From contig AP026132.1 in the NCBI GenBank assembly GCA_030295235.1, positions 1-64,000 on the forward strand: a stretch of 64,000 nucleotides of DNA, in the 5' to 3' direction. This document shows, piece by piece, positions 12,125 through 23,597 of this stretch (positions are counted from its first letter, which is position 1; each line of letters begins with the position of its first letter). The position numbers and the translations under genes are program-made. Source of the stretch: Fistulifera solaris (taxonomy: Eukaryota; Bacillariophyta; Bacillariophyceae; Naviculales; Stauroneidaceae). Below the pieces are notes generated by a model, which made no database searches, had not been told where the DNA came from, and saw only the letters and a program-made list of their open reading frames with translations.

Positions 12125-15100
12125 ATGGTTATTTTGGTAGCGGCACTGTACACAGTGTATCAGCAGCAAATGAATCAAAAACGAGAAGGAAATCCTGACG
12201 AAGACGCGAGCGACTTTTACTCTTCGCTCTTGGAAGCAGCCTTGGAGCAATTTTCACCGCGGTCTCAGAAAGAAAGCGACAATGAAGACGAAGATGTTGA
12301 AACTAATGATGAAGAGAAACTCGAAAATTCGTCGCCGCAGCACGTCACTAATTTGTCAACGTCTGTCTCAAATCCTCAGATCGATTCGGCGATTCAAAAC
12401 GAATGGTGGAATGCCGTTTTCGGTCTAAACTGGAAACCATCCACGCAGTCGACTGTCGGGCTTGCGGGCTACAAGTCAACAATATCGCAACAGCTGCGTC
12501 TGCCTTCGGATACTGAAAAATTGGGCATCACAATCAGTCGATTGGCTTTGGGCGTTTCGGTTCGAAACATACAGCCCAATTCGCCAGCAGCCGTTGCGGG
12601 GGTACCGGTACATGCTGTATTGCTAGAAATGAATGGGATTCCGTTACTTGCAGAGCCAACACGGACAGCTCTTGAGCGTCTCTGGCAGTACCAAGGCTTT
12701 GCGCAATCGGGAAATCGAATGGATCATCCAGTCCGACTCCGTTTCATCAAAGGAGGACGCATTCGAACTTATCTCATCACGGGAAGACCCCCATGGGGCA
12801 TTACCTGGGGACCCTGTGGACAATTTGCCTTGGTGAAGAAAACACGAGGTGTAGCAGACGAAATTGGGATTAAGCGGGGAGCCATTATTTCGGCAGTAGA
12901 CGAACACGTCGGACTCGATCATGTTGCCGCTGCTGGCTTTCTCAAAGATGGAGCGAAGACGATAACCTACTCATTGCCACCAATGACGGCTAGATCGCAG
13001 AGAAGAACATGCATACATGATGTCGAAGGAGAGACGACCGCCTTGCGGAAAACATCTGTGGAAGGCGTACAGGTCACATTTCATCCAGTTTGGTCAATGA
13101 CTAAAAAGAACTCTTCAATACGGCATACGGAAGCGGATTTACGAATGCTGGCGGATCAGGTCGCCGCGGGATTTGACGAAATCCAATCTGTCTCCTTCTT
13201 TGACGGTATTGTTGCTCCACGCGCTGAAGAAGCTTTTCCTTCCTGTCCGATTCTGAGCGACGAACAAATCATCGAAGCAATGGACCCGCTGTCGTGCGCA
13301 TTGTATTGTTGGAATATGCTCCATGATGATTTCGAACCACCAGTTGCTTGTGATCGATGGAAAATATCTCCCGCATCAGCTAAGCACGCGCACGTTCTCA
13401 TACTCCCCCTGCTGTCTTTGCTATGCTTCTCTCACGAATCAAAGGAACCGGTCGAGCTAACAGTGCTCTTGTTGAAATTATCGCGGCGAGACGAATCGAT
13501 GCAACAGTATCTATACTATGCTTTGCGCAGCTACATTGCGACTTTAGAAACTCGCAAAGATGGCAATCTCATGGCTTTACTTCATTGCCTAGAATTGCTA
13601 CGATTTGCAGAGAAGGAACTTGCTAGTCGCGTATTGCCGGATATTGAACCATCAATACCTCCAAGCCCTACTTCAACAGTTGAACAACCGCTTGGTCCGG
13701 AAGAAGGAAAGCGCTACCTGCGTTTCTTTCGCAAAAGAAGAAACGAACTACTCCTCGGAAACAACTGGAACTCGATATTGTGAAGTCTGCTTCGTCGACG
13801 CTCTCACATACCCCTAGCACCGTATACGAAAGTATGAGCGATTTTCTAAGTGAACTCGACCGTATATGCTCTTCTCTTGAGCGCTTTTTACAAAAATCAT
13901 TTCGACAAAAGCTGACAGACTGGGCCGTCAGCGCTTGGAGTGCTTCAAAAGGGACGGCATTGGCGGACGTAACGAGCACGTTGCGTCGCTCCTTGAAGCA
14001 ACCGACTTTTCCCCTGTTGAACCCCGTTGATCCCTCCCAATATCTGACAAAAATTGTGACCGAGGAATGTTATATTCTTCCTAGCGCTCATTTTCCCATT
14101 CTTTTGACGTTCGAAGTGGATCGTTCGGAAGAGAGCCTCTTTCTTACTGAAGTCCAGCTGGAGAGCTTGGTTGGCGAAATCGACACACCGGAAGAAGTAA
14201 TTTACACGGTGGATATGACCGTTGGAGGATGCTTTGTGGGGTCGACACCTGGAGAAATTAAACACAATGCGTCGGGCAAATCAATGTACCAATGGACGGA
14301 TCAAAAATATTCCTTCGCAACAAGAGATCGAACACCTCCTTCCACGCTGTCCATTCGTCTATCCTCGCGTCCTAAAAGCGACTCGGGAGCAATGACTGCT
14401 ATCGGATATGGCTGGATCGATTTGACACACGATGCAATAGTGAAACGAGTTCAATTATTTTCCTTGCCGTCTTTTTGATACTACAGGTGCGAGCACTGCA
14501 GTGTTATCGCCGTTCGAACTGAAGCTGAACATTCGGACAAGAAAGACGGCCCTTGACGTTTCGAAACGTCTTCTGCTTTATAAGCATGACGATGACCTCC
14601 GACAAGAAGCATTTGCGGTGAAATTCTTACAAATTTGTGATCGACTATTTCAAAAGAATGGCCTGGATTTGCATCTGCTGACGTTCGATGTGGTTCCAGT
14701 AGGCACTCGTCGCGGTTTTGTGGAGTGGATCTCCGGTAGTATCCCTCTTTCGGAATTGTGTGAAAATTGGATACCCGAGGAGCCCAGCATGATACGGAAA
14801 GCCGGTCTTACAAAGTATGAGAACATTAGCGATGGAAGCTCCAATCCAGTTCAGGATTATTTGCGCTCTTGCGCGTTCGATGGCGATGCACCCTACTGGA
14901 TCAGCAAAGTTGTCATGGACAGATACATCAAAAGCTGCGCGGGATATTCTATTTTGACCTATATCCTTGGTGTCGGAGATAGACATTTGGACAATCTTCT
15001 CATTCATTCGTCGGGAGCTTTCTTTCATTGCGACTATTCATTTTTGATGGGGAGCGATCCAAAAGCCTACTTGCCGCTTCGAATTACTCCCCATATGGTA

Positions 15101-15403
15101 GCAGGCATGGGCGGTGTTGAATCGGATGGGTATACTAAGTTCTTGTCTTTGATGGGAGCAGCTTTTCTGTGTCTACGGCAAGCGGAGAACGTGCATTTGA
15201 TTTTGAGCTTGATTCGGCTCATGGAAGCGAGTTGCTTGCCTATGGAAATGCGCTTGAACGACGTCCGAAATCGTCTGAGGCTTGATCTGTCGGACGAAGC
15301 TGCGCTCGAATATCTAGAGGCCCTACTTGAAACTACGGTGTCCAATAAGATGTGGCTAGCTGTTGATGCGATTCACACGATTGGAAAGAGAATCAAAATG
15401 TAA
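12125..15403 (+). CDS. Class III-like phosphatidylinositol 3-kinase with N-terminal PDZ domains
   Basis: This is a predicted lipid kinase that phosphorylates phosphatidylinositol at the 3 position (VPS34-like). The protein starts with a hydrophobic stretch (residues 2-11) and an acidic low-complexity part. A PDZ domain follows (about 133-215, LGITIS... NIQPNSPAAVAGV), then a second PDZ-like fold (about 222-290), a PIK helical domain (about 380-500) and the kinase domain (about 790-1092). Visible kinase motifs are HDDDLRQE, the class III signature KSCAGYSILTYILGVGDRHLDN, and GMGG after the activation loop. The metal-binding DFG is DYS (15032-15040). The C2 domain usual in VPS34 is not recognisable. 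The reading frame shifts twice, once between 13684 and 13780 (one base apparently missing) and once at the T5 run 14472-14476 (one extra). The shifts cancel and give 1,092 residues. Start: the first ATG of the long frame. Confidence 0.8.
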
Positions 15404-15587
15404 AAATTTATACATCAATTTCAATGCAACAACGCAAACTCTCCGATCCAGATCGTTACACTCGGGTGGTGTTCGTTTGTCCCATAACAGCTTGGACAGA
15501 GTCCATCAACGCTTGACCTTCAAGAAGAGTTTTTGACTTCTATTTCGAATGGGGACTTTTAGAGCATCGCCTTGAATATCAATACAA

Positions 15588-18500
15588 TCAGATTTTTTGG
15601 ACGCGGAGACCGTTGGTGCCTAAAATGGCATCGAGTTCCAAAATGGCAGGCAGTTCAACCATCACATCGTCGCCTATAACCTTGATGGGAAAGGTCAAAA
15701 TTTTGAGGTCACCACCGAGCTCCTCGCCGCTTTCCAATGCGAAATTCTTCTTGTGCAATGGACATGCGACCTTCGGAGTTCCAGCGCTGTCGCCGATGAT
15801 GCCTTGAGACAAGACGAAAGCCTGCTTGTGCGGACACATATTTTGAGTGCAGTACCATTCGCCTCGGGCTACATTATTGAAGACGGCCAACTGCGTTTCC
15901 CCTACTAGAATAGGTGTCCCAACATTTGGTCCGAAGTTGGACACCTTCCCGACGATAATCCAACTTTTTTCAGACTTTGCAAACACATCATCGGTTGGAG
16001 CACGCCACATTGTTTGGGCCTGTCCATCTTTCGGCCAATCTGCCGGGCGCTTCTGGCCTCGCATGTCAACGAACTCAATCATGTGCTCTTTATCAATCGT
16101 CTTGTCGGTATTCGCGAACTGCTTGAACTTTGCGCGTCGAGCTGGGTCCTTTACTACTTCGGCCTGCCGTTCGATGGTATTGTTTGAGTTTTGCTTTAGC
16201 GTGTGTCGAGAAATATTGAACACGACAACAAATTGACTTACCCACTCATCATGATACGTGTCGACCAAATGCTTCATTCTGGCGTCAAGTTCCGCACATA
16301 TCCCTAGCGAGTCTTCGATGATGACATCGCGCAAATGTCCAATGACAGTTCCGTCCTTGCCTTTCGGTAGCTTTTGCTGCCAAAAAGCCGTGCGCTCCAG
16401 ACGATCCGCTGTCAGAATGTAATACATGATGTATCGGTCCAAATAAAGCAACACGGTGTCTTCGTCGATATCGGTAGCCAGCAGTTGTGCATGAACAGGA
16501 ACAGAACCTCCGTTGCCGCCGACATACAAGTTATAGCCGTTTTCTGTGGCAATCATACCAAAATCTTTCGATTGCGCTTCTGCACACTCGCGGACACAGC
16601 CCGATACTGCACTCTTCATTTTGTGGGGAGATCGAATGCCCTTGTAGCGGTTCTCTACTCGCACCGCGAAACTCACGGCATCTTGTACTCCGTAGCGGCA
16701 CCATGTCGACCCGACACAAGATTTGACCGTACGCAGCGCCTTTCCGTAAGCGTGACCCGACTCAAAACCAGCCTTGCCCAACTCTTCCCAGATATCCGGC
16801 AATTCATGCTTGGCCGCTCCAAACAAATCAACCCGTTGTCCTCCTGTAATCTTGGTGTAAAGGTTATATTTATTGGCCACCACACCCAACGCAATCAACT
16901 GATCAGGGGTTAGCTCGCCACCAGCCACGCGAGGAACAACGGAATATGACCCACCGCGTTGCATATTCGCTAGGGCTCGGTCATTTGTATCTTGAAGCGC
17001 TTCATTATCGTCGATAATGACATCATTGACAAGTGAAGCCAAGATAGAACCCACAGTTGGTTTGCAAATCTCACAGCCGTCACCGCTTCCGTGTTTGTGC
17101 AAAATCTTTTCGAACGAATCAACGCTAGTAATGTCCGGATCCGTGCGGACCAAAGCCATGAGTTCCGTGCGACTGTAAGCGAAATGTTCACAAAGATGAT
17201 TGGAGAGACTACCACCAAGTTTTTCAAGCTCAGACGCTAATACAGCTTTCACTTGGGACTCGCATCCTCCGCATCCAGTTCCGGCGCGAGAGCACTTTTT
17301 CACATTGGCGTATGTAGCTTCCTGAACACCGAGCTCTTGAATGACGGAGGCAATCGCGCCTCGGGTAACATCATTACAGGAACAGATTTGAGTGCTGGGG
17401 TCGTCGCTAAGACTTTCCTCGTCCATGCCACTATCTCCACGAGCCGAAGGTGGTGCGAGTAAGACAGCACCGGGCACGTCAAGTTCTTTGTCGCCGGGCA
17501 CAGCGAGCTTATGCAAACGGTCGTAATCGCCGGCATCGCCCACCAGAATTCCACCACGCAACTTTGTACCGGCCTTGTTAAAAATCAGTTTGCGATAAAT
17601 GCCAGAAATAGGATCATTCCAAACCATCTCGCTAACATCATGGTCATCCGGTCGGGGCTGGTTGACACCAAAGGACGCCACATCGCAGCCGAGCAACTTG
17701 AGTTTGGTAGACATGTCGGCGCCAGTAAATTCTGGCAGTGCGTCGCGAAAGACGCCCCAGTCGGCTGCAATACACTTGGCAGCGACATCCGCCATCACGT
17801 ATCCCGGAGCAATCAAGCCGTAGATGAAATTATTGTAAAGAGCAATCTCGCCAATGGCATACACGTCTTCCACGCTTGTTTTCATGAAGTTATCGACGAC
17901 AATGCCCCCTCGCTCGCCAATTGATATCTTGGATCCGTCAGCTCGAGCCAAGTCGTCACGTGGTTTGATACCTGCCGAGATGATGACCATTTGAACCTCT
18001 AAATCGTCCCAATCTTCATTACTAAAGCGCAGCGCTGCGACTGGACTTGTGCTCTCCATATCCGTCGACCCATCTTGCCCAACAATCGACTCGGTGCGTG
18101 CACCACAGTGAACCTTGAGACCCATTTCTTCGATCTTTCCCACCAGAGCATTGTGACCGCCTTGATCAATCTGTCGACACATGAGGATGTCCGCGAACTC
18201 AATAATATGCGATTCGAGACCCATGTCTTTTGCGGCTTTGGCGGCTTCCAAACCGAGCAAGCCTCCTCCGATGACGGCCGCTTTTTTCACGTTATTGTCA
18301 GCGACATACTTGAGCATGCTCTCCAAGTCTTCGATAGTGCGATACACAAACACACCGGGTCGCTGCTTGCCCGGAATGGGAGGGACGAAAGGAAACGATC
18401 CAGTAGCCAAGACGAGTTTGTCGTAGGGGAATCGTCCGACCGGATGCTCCGGTCACCGTTTTGGATTCTGTGTCAACCGCGATAGCTTTATCATTCAAAT

Positions 18501-18853
18501 AGAGCTCCACATTGTTCTCTTTGTACCATGTCGTGCGTCCGTCTTCTTGAAACTCGCTTGTCATGCTCAGATCCGAAGGATTTCTCGTTTCAAAAAAGGA
18601 TGTGAGCTTGACTCGATTGTAAGCGGCTCTTGGCTCCTCGCAGAAAGTACTCAGCTGCACCGCAGGATCCAGTTTGAGCATATTTTCCATGAATCGCTGT
18701 CCGACCATGCCGTTACCGACCACAACAACGCGTTTCCCCGGACTGTCGCTTTCGGATGCCATCGACAACGACAAGAACGATTTCTTCGTCGAATGAATGC
18801 CGACAAAAGCAGTGGAGCTGCCTAGCAGCAAAAAAGGAGACGAAGGTTTTCAT
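15588..18853 (-). CDS. nirB: NAD(P)H nitrite reductase, NirB-NirD fusion
   Basis: This enzyme reduces nitrite to ammonium with NAD(P)H, FAD, Fe-S and sirohaem. Domains in order are the FAD/NAD oxidoreductase (VVVVGNGMVG and VIGGGLLGLEAA), the BFD [2Fe-2S] domain (CSCNDVT, later CGGC), ferredoxin-like repeats, the sirohaem/4Fe-4S motif (CVGSTWCRYG and SGCVRECAEA), and a C-terminal NirD-like Rieske domain (CPHKQ and CPLHKKNF). A 78 bp GT-AG intron at 16164-16241 is in frame and has no stop. Removing it joins DEW directly to AEVVKDP, as in the family. Two homopolymers break the frame, G4 at 18426-18429 and A6 at 18830-18835, each one base too long. Allowing for them, translation starts at 18853 and gives 1,061 residues with a hydrophobic signal-like N-terminus ending STAFVG, which resembles the diatom plastid ASAFAP cleavage site. 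Plastid location is therefore inferred. The duplicated partial start at 18831 would lack this signal. Confidence 0.92.
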
Positions 18854-19496
18854 CGTGCGTTTCGTATTCTTTAACAGAGCTATTACAGCAAAAGCGAGAG
18901 TCTTTTTGTTGTTAAAGATGAAAGAAAACAAGATGATGGAGGAAAGGTATCTCTCGAGCTTGGCCATTTTTTCTTCCTTCTTCCCCTTCCGTTTCCTTCA
19001 TGCTTCCGGAGGATATTCCGACTACTCTTTAGTCTATATTGAAACTGATTGACATTTGGCTGAGTACCGAATCGACGACGAAAACACAACAGCGCATACT
19101 GAAAGTGCCCGCACTTTCTGCCGTGAAAACCAAACAGAAGCATTCTTTGAACGAGGACGATTTGGAACGGGGAAAACCTCGGGAACTTTTTTTATGTACA
19201 ATGAAAGTATAGTCGAAATTCTGTTGGGAACCGTTCCGATCTTGTAAAGGTTTTACAACGGGTGTTCAAGATTCAAGAGGCAACGGTGTAGGGACTTTTT
19301 TCTATGTGAATGTGAAAATGGATGTTTTCTGCCAAGCATAATGATTAATTAGAGTCTTGGCCTTGGATGTCAGAGAGGCTCCAACGAAAGAGATTCCACA
19401 AACGGTGTCATGGCGCTTTGCCATGGCTTTTCCAGTAATACCACGAACAAGAGAAATACGTCGATGATTTAATGTTGATCTTGTACCGAAAGTATT

Positions 19497-20459
19497 TACT
19501 CCGTATCTTTTAGAAGTGACTATAGAACGCTCTGTTTCATTCCTCGCTCCGATCAGAGTTGTCCGTGCCACGTTGTTGCTTGTTGGCCATACATGAACTT
19601 TGTGTGCTGCAATAAATGGGGCGTATCCGTTCATTTCTGTCTTTTTTTTTCTTGTAAACAACGGAGTAGTTTGTAAAAGTCTTACTCCGTACATCTTACC
19701 AGGTACGGAACATGAAAGAATTCAAACACTAATCTAAAGATTTCTTTCCCTTTACCTCCTTCCTAGACCTATAATTCATCAACTCTTTTATTATCCGTTT
19801 TCCGTCGTATTCGTGCCACATTTCCAAACTTCGCCGCCACCGGCCACAACCCACAACACCTGAGACTGAGACGCTTGCGAACACCGAAGACCGCCGACGC
19901 CGACAGCGGACAGCGGATATCGACGCATCGACACCCAAGGAGAGAGTAGAGTGGTCAGTGAATCTTTCTATCTTTTGAGGCTTACCAGCCTAAAGTACAG
20001 TACCAGGTATCAGGTATCAGGTATTGCTAACTGCTAACATTGCTTATTGTCCACTGTCCACTGTCCACTTGACTTTCGAATCTTGAACTTTGAGTGTCAT
20101 CGGGCCCTTTGAGTTTACCATTTAGATTTTAGATGATGATTCATGATTCATGATTCATGCCTTTGGCGGTATTTCGCGCTTCGAGCTCGTGCCTCGTGCG
20201 TGGTGCTCGTCGCAATCATCTAGAGAGTCTAGAAAATCTAGAATCAACTGTAGACTACAATACAAGTAGACTCTCTAGCTAGACTTGGCTATATGGCCAA
20301 TGGCCAATGGCCAATGGCCAATGAACAGCCGAATGCCGACGTCAATCGTCCTGAAGCATTTTGATTTTTGATTATTTTTTTAACTACTTGTACTCCGTAT
20401 TACAACTCTGATCGGAGCGAGGAATGAAACAGAGCGTTCTATAGATTTTATACGGAGTA
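19497..20459. mobile_element. Putative fold-back / non-autonomous element, 963 bp
   Basis: A 42 bp segment (19521-19562) has an exact reverse complement at 20402-20443. Outside these arms the two sides also end in TACTCCGTA (19497-19505) and TACGGAGTA (20451-20459), so the terminal inverted repeats are about 60-65 bp with a short variable insert. No transposase is inside, and no target-site duplication is obvious. It could instead be two inverted copies of a small dispersed repeat: the right arm is itself bounded by TACTCCGTA (20391-20399) and TACGGAGTA. Confidence 0.5.
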
Positions 20460-20532
20460 TGATGGATGATGGATTGATGAATTATGACTTATGACGTACG
20501 GAGTATGACGAATGACGAATGACGAATGACGA
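20004..20532. repeat. Cluster of six unrelated 7-bp tandem repeats
   Basis: Within 530 bp there are CAGGTAT x3 (20004-20024), TGCTAAC x2 (20025-20038), TGTCCAC x3 (20048-20068), ATGATTC x3 (20136-20156), TGGCCAA x4 (20294-20321) and ATGACGA x4 (20505-20532). The units are unrelated in sequence but all have a period of seven. Confidence 0.95.
20220..20278. repeat. 12 bp perfect inverted repeat
   Basis: CTAGAGAGTCTA at 20220-20231 has its exact reverse complement at 20267-20278, with further TCTAGA and GTAGAC fragments between. It could form a stem-loop with a 35-base loop. Confidence 0.8.
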
Positions 20533-21040
20533 ATGAACAATGAACGCGACACGCGACGGCGTATTCAAAGAAGGCCCAAGAGAAATCGAAGACAGCATTA
20601 GAGCGTTAAGGCTCTACGGCGTAGAGCGTCTGCTGGGCTGCTGGGAAACACGAAACACGTCAGCTTCATCATTAATCGTGATTTGATAATATTTGTGCTT
20701 TTTCTGCCCTTCCTGTTTACTGCAGCATCAAGATGGGCATGTGGCAAAGATACGGGCTACATAAGGTAGAATGACCCGAAACTGAGACCGGAGTTCTTCG
20801 ACTTTCGACAGCGTGACTAGTGATACATAAGAATATGGCCTACATAGTAGTCTCTCACCTTCGTCTTGGTCCCTTACGGCTCTATCAAAATGACTGGCAT
20901 CGAATCGATGATTTACATCAAATTTCCAGTCGATAAGGGACGAGCGAAGACCGCCTATTGAACCTTTTTCGTCTTTTTTATGCCAGTTTGGCAACCTCAC
21001 AAAACCTTCTATCGTAGAATTGCATCGAACAACTGGTATC

Positions 21041-23597
21041 ATGTTAGGATGGATGAACGATTGTCTTGAGAAGCTCGTCGTCGAGAAATTCGGGATCGAT
21101 GCATGGCATGAAATCAAAACCATTGCCAAGTGCGACGTTGCTGACGGCGGCTTCTTACGATTTGAGGAGTATCCCGATCAAGGCGTCTATGATCTTATTT
21201 ACGCTGGAAGTAAAGTGTCCGGCTTAACCGTTAATGTTCTCTTGGAAGAATTCGGTCGGTATTTTGTTCCTTACATCTCCAACTCCGGTCATGAGAATCT
21301 GGTAAGCTTTTTTAAACAAATGAACCAGCCCTCGCCTGCTATATAATATGTGACTCATCTGATTGACTCAGCTTTGGTGCCAAGGAAATACGCTAAAGGA
21401 CTGGGCAACCAACATCAACGCCATTCACAGTCATCTACAGACGACGTTTCCGAACAAAATGGTTATGCCCGAGTTCTGGGTGGAGGAAATGGGCGAGGAT
21501 GGTTCTTTGCACCTCCATTTCGTTTCAGCTCGAGGGCCAATTTTAGCACCGGTGGGTAAAGGAATCGTCATGGCAGTTGCTGAAAAGGAATTCGAACTTG
21601 ATATTCTTATGGAGCAACTGCAAACTCAAGGACAAGATGGAGCCAAGGCGACAACGTAAGTTTCTGTTGCACTTAAGAGCTTGAGCGCAACAAAATCCGC
21701 AGTCTAAATTGCCTCTTTACCAGCTGGAGAATCACTACCCGTGACCCGTTGGACATGTTCAAATTGACGCAGAAAAAGAACAAGTGGATTGAAACTGTAT
21801 CTCCCCCTCGTGTATTGACCTGTCCAATGTCGGGAATCACTTTGAATATGGCAAATGACGATGAGATGTCGGAAAACAGTGCGAACGAGATCCTGGACTC
21901 CCCACCGCGATGTCCCATGTCCAAGGATTACTCGACGCCCCCGTCGAAGAAGTCGAAAAAAGCAATCCAGGAAAACGAGTGTTTCCACTGTAGTATCTCA
22001 AATGACAAGATCGACGGAAGAAAGTGAGAATTCCGACGATGAATTCGACGATGACGATTCATTTCAAGCTCCTATCCAAATGACGGCAGAGCAAGCGAAA
22101 AGTGTGGTTTCGAAAAGCACTCGCACTTCGAAGACCTCTTCGACGGGATCCTCTGTCGGCATTACATCCAACGCTGCCTCAAATGGTTTATCGATTGCCA
22201 TGACGAGAAAATTATTTCCTTATCACATCACGCTGAGTAAGCATTTCGTGATCCTCGACGTTGGAGAGGACCTTCCAAAGATTCGCGGTGTCCCCAATAC
22301 GGAGCTGGTCGGGCGCCTGATTGAGGATGTGTTTTTAATCTCCAAGCCGGATTCGGCAAAATGGACCAAGGGATGGCTTCGTCGTTTGGAGGGACAGACA
22401 ATCACACTCGATCCTTTGGTTGCCCATGGCAGTACAATGCGCTTTGCAGGAAGTGTTGTAACCATGATTGATTCGATCAATGCAAAGTGGATGCTGATCT
22501 TAGCGCCAGACGCAAGCAACCTTACGGAGCTGCGCGGAATCGGTCTCACCCTCAGCGATTTGCCGGCTCATGGCTGTTATCGTGATGCAGTATTCTTGCG
22601 CGAGCACCTGAGCAGCCAAATGCAAGATGCATTGAAAATGGAGAAACTCAGCAAGTCCTTGCAGCGAGAAAAGGGGCTTCTGGAGTCGTTGCTACCTCAG
22701 CATGCTGCCGAAGGATTACGAATGGGACGCACCGTCAAGCCGCGCCTTCACAACAACGTGACCATCTTCTTTTCGGACGTGGTTGGTTTCACTAGCATCG
22801 CGGACAAGCTGTACCCTTGGCAAGTGATCAACATGTTGAACCAGCTGTACTGTATCATGGATTTTCTCGCCATCAAATTCCATTTGTTCAAGATCGAGAC
22901 AATCGGAGACGCGTATGTGTGTTGCAGCGGACTCCCGGAGACCGATGAAAATCACGCCAAGAACGTTGCCAATTTCGCGTTGGCCGTCCGACACTGCTGC
23001 CGTCACGTCAAGTCGCCTGTTGACGGGAAGCCGATTCAGCTGCGCATTGGCATTCATTCGGGAGCCTGTGCTAGCGGTGTGGTCGGTGTGACCAATCCCC
23101 GATATTGTGTCTTTGGTGACACAATGAACACGACCGCCCGACACGAAACAACCGGTTCGGCCAACATGATCCACTGCTCGAGCGTAACGCGAACAGAGCT
23201 ATCTCGAAATGCACCGACTTTATTTTCTTTGAAGAGACGCGGCAAGGTTGAGATGAAAGGAAAGGGTACTCTGACAACGTTTTGGCTTGATGCTTCTAAA
23301 TCGAACGAAGCTTTTTCGGCTGAGGGTCTGGCACAACTTGATGAATTGGTATTGAAAGAGTTGGGACAAATGGCATCCTTTGGAGCTGACGACACTTTGA
23401 AACAAGATCAGTCGAAGTTACCCGCAAGCCCTGTCAAAAGCGACTGTTCGTTGAACATGGAATCCAATGACCATCGATCCCTCGGCGATATGTTGTCGTG
23501 TCTATCACCACTACTGCCAAAGAAGCAAAACAATCCATTCGGTTTACCCCCTGGTATGCTTCTTTCACCGACGCCTTCCCTGATGATGTTCATCTGA
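21041..23597 (+). CDS. Haem-NO-binding (H-NOX) guanylate cyclase
   Basis: This is a predicted gas-sensing cyclase that makes cGMP, resembling the beta subunit of animal soluble guanylate cyclase. It has three exons: 21041-21301, 21372-21655 and 21724-23597. The introns of 70 and 68 bp have GTAAGC/CAG and GTAAGT/CAG ends. The start MLGWMNDCLEKLV matches the H-NOX N-terminus. His106 (in NINAIHSHL) aligns with the proximal haem ligand, and FVSAR corresponds to the YxSxR haem-propionate motif. After a linker and a PAS-like/coiled-coil region, a class III cyclase domain has both metal aspartates (FSDVVGFT near residue 531, IGDAY near 576). It also has the guanine-selective Glu and Cys (FKIETIGDAY, RYCVFGD) and the catalytic Asn and Arg (MNTTAR). 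The frame shifts at the A6 run 21956-21961, which looks one base too long. The corrected length is 805 residues. No transmembrane segment is seen, so it is probably cytosolic. Confidence 0.88.

Larger units (their letters stand above)
18854..21040. other. Repeat-rich intergenic region
   Basis: These 2.2 kb lie between the divergently transcribed nitrite reductase and guanylate cyclase genes. No coding frame is supported. The region holds a 42 bp perfect inverted repeat pair, five copies of the nonamer TACTCCGTA/TACGGAGTA, a 12 bp inverted repeat, and a series of unrelated 7-bp tandem repeats. The promoters of both flanking genes must lie here, but no specific site can be assigned. Confidence 0.6.

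Noticed and set aside
16374-16913. 179-residue open frame opposite the nitrite reductase
   Set aside because: It is an antisense shadow of a strongly conserved coding region.
18298-18831. A separate short reductase gene overlapping the main nitrite reductase frame
   Set aside because: The two frames join into one FAD/NAD domain if the G4 run at 18426 is one base shorter.
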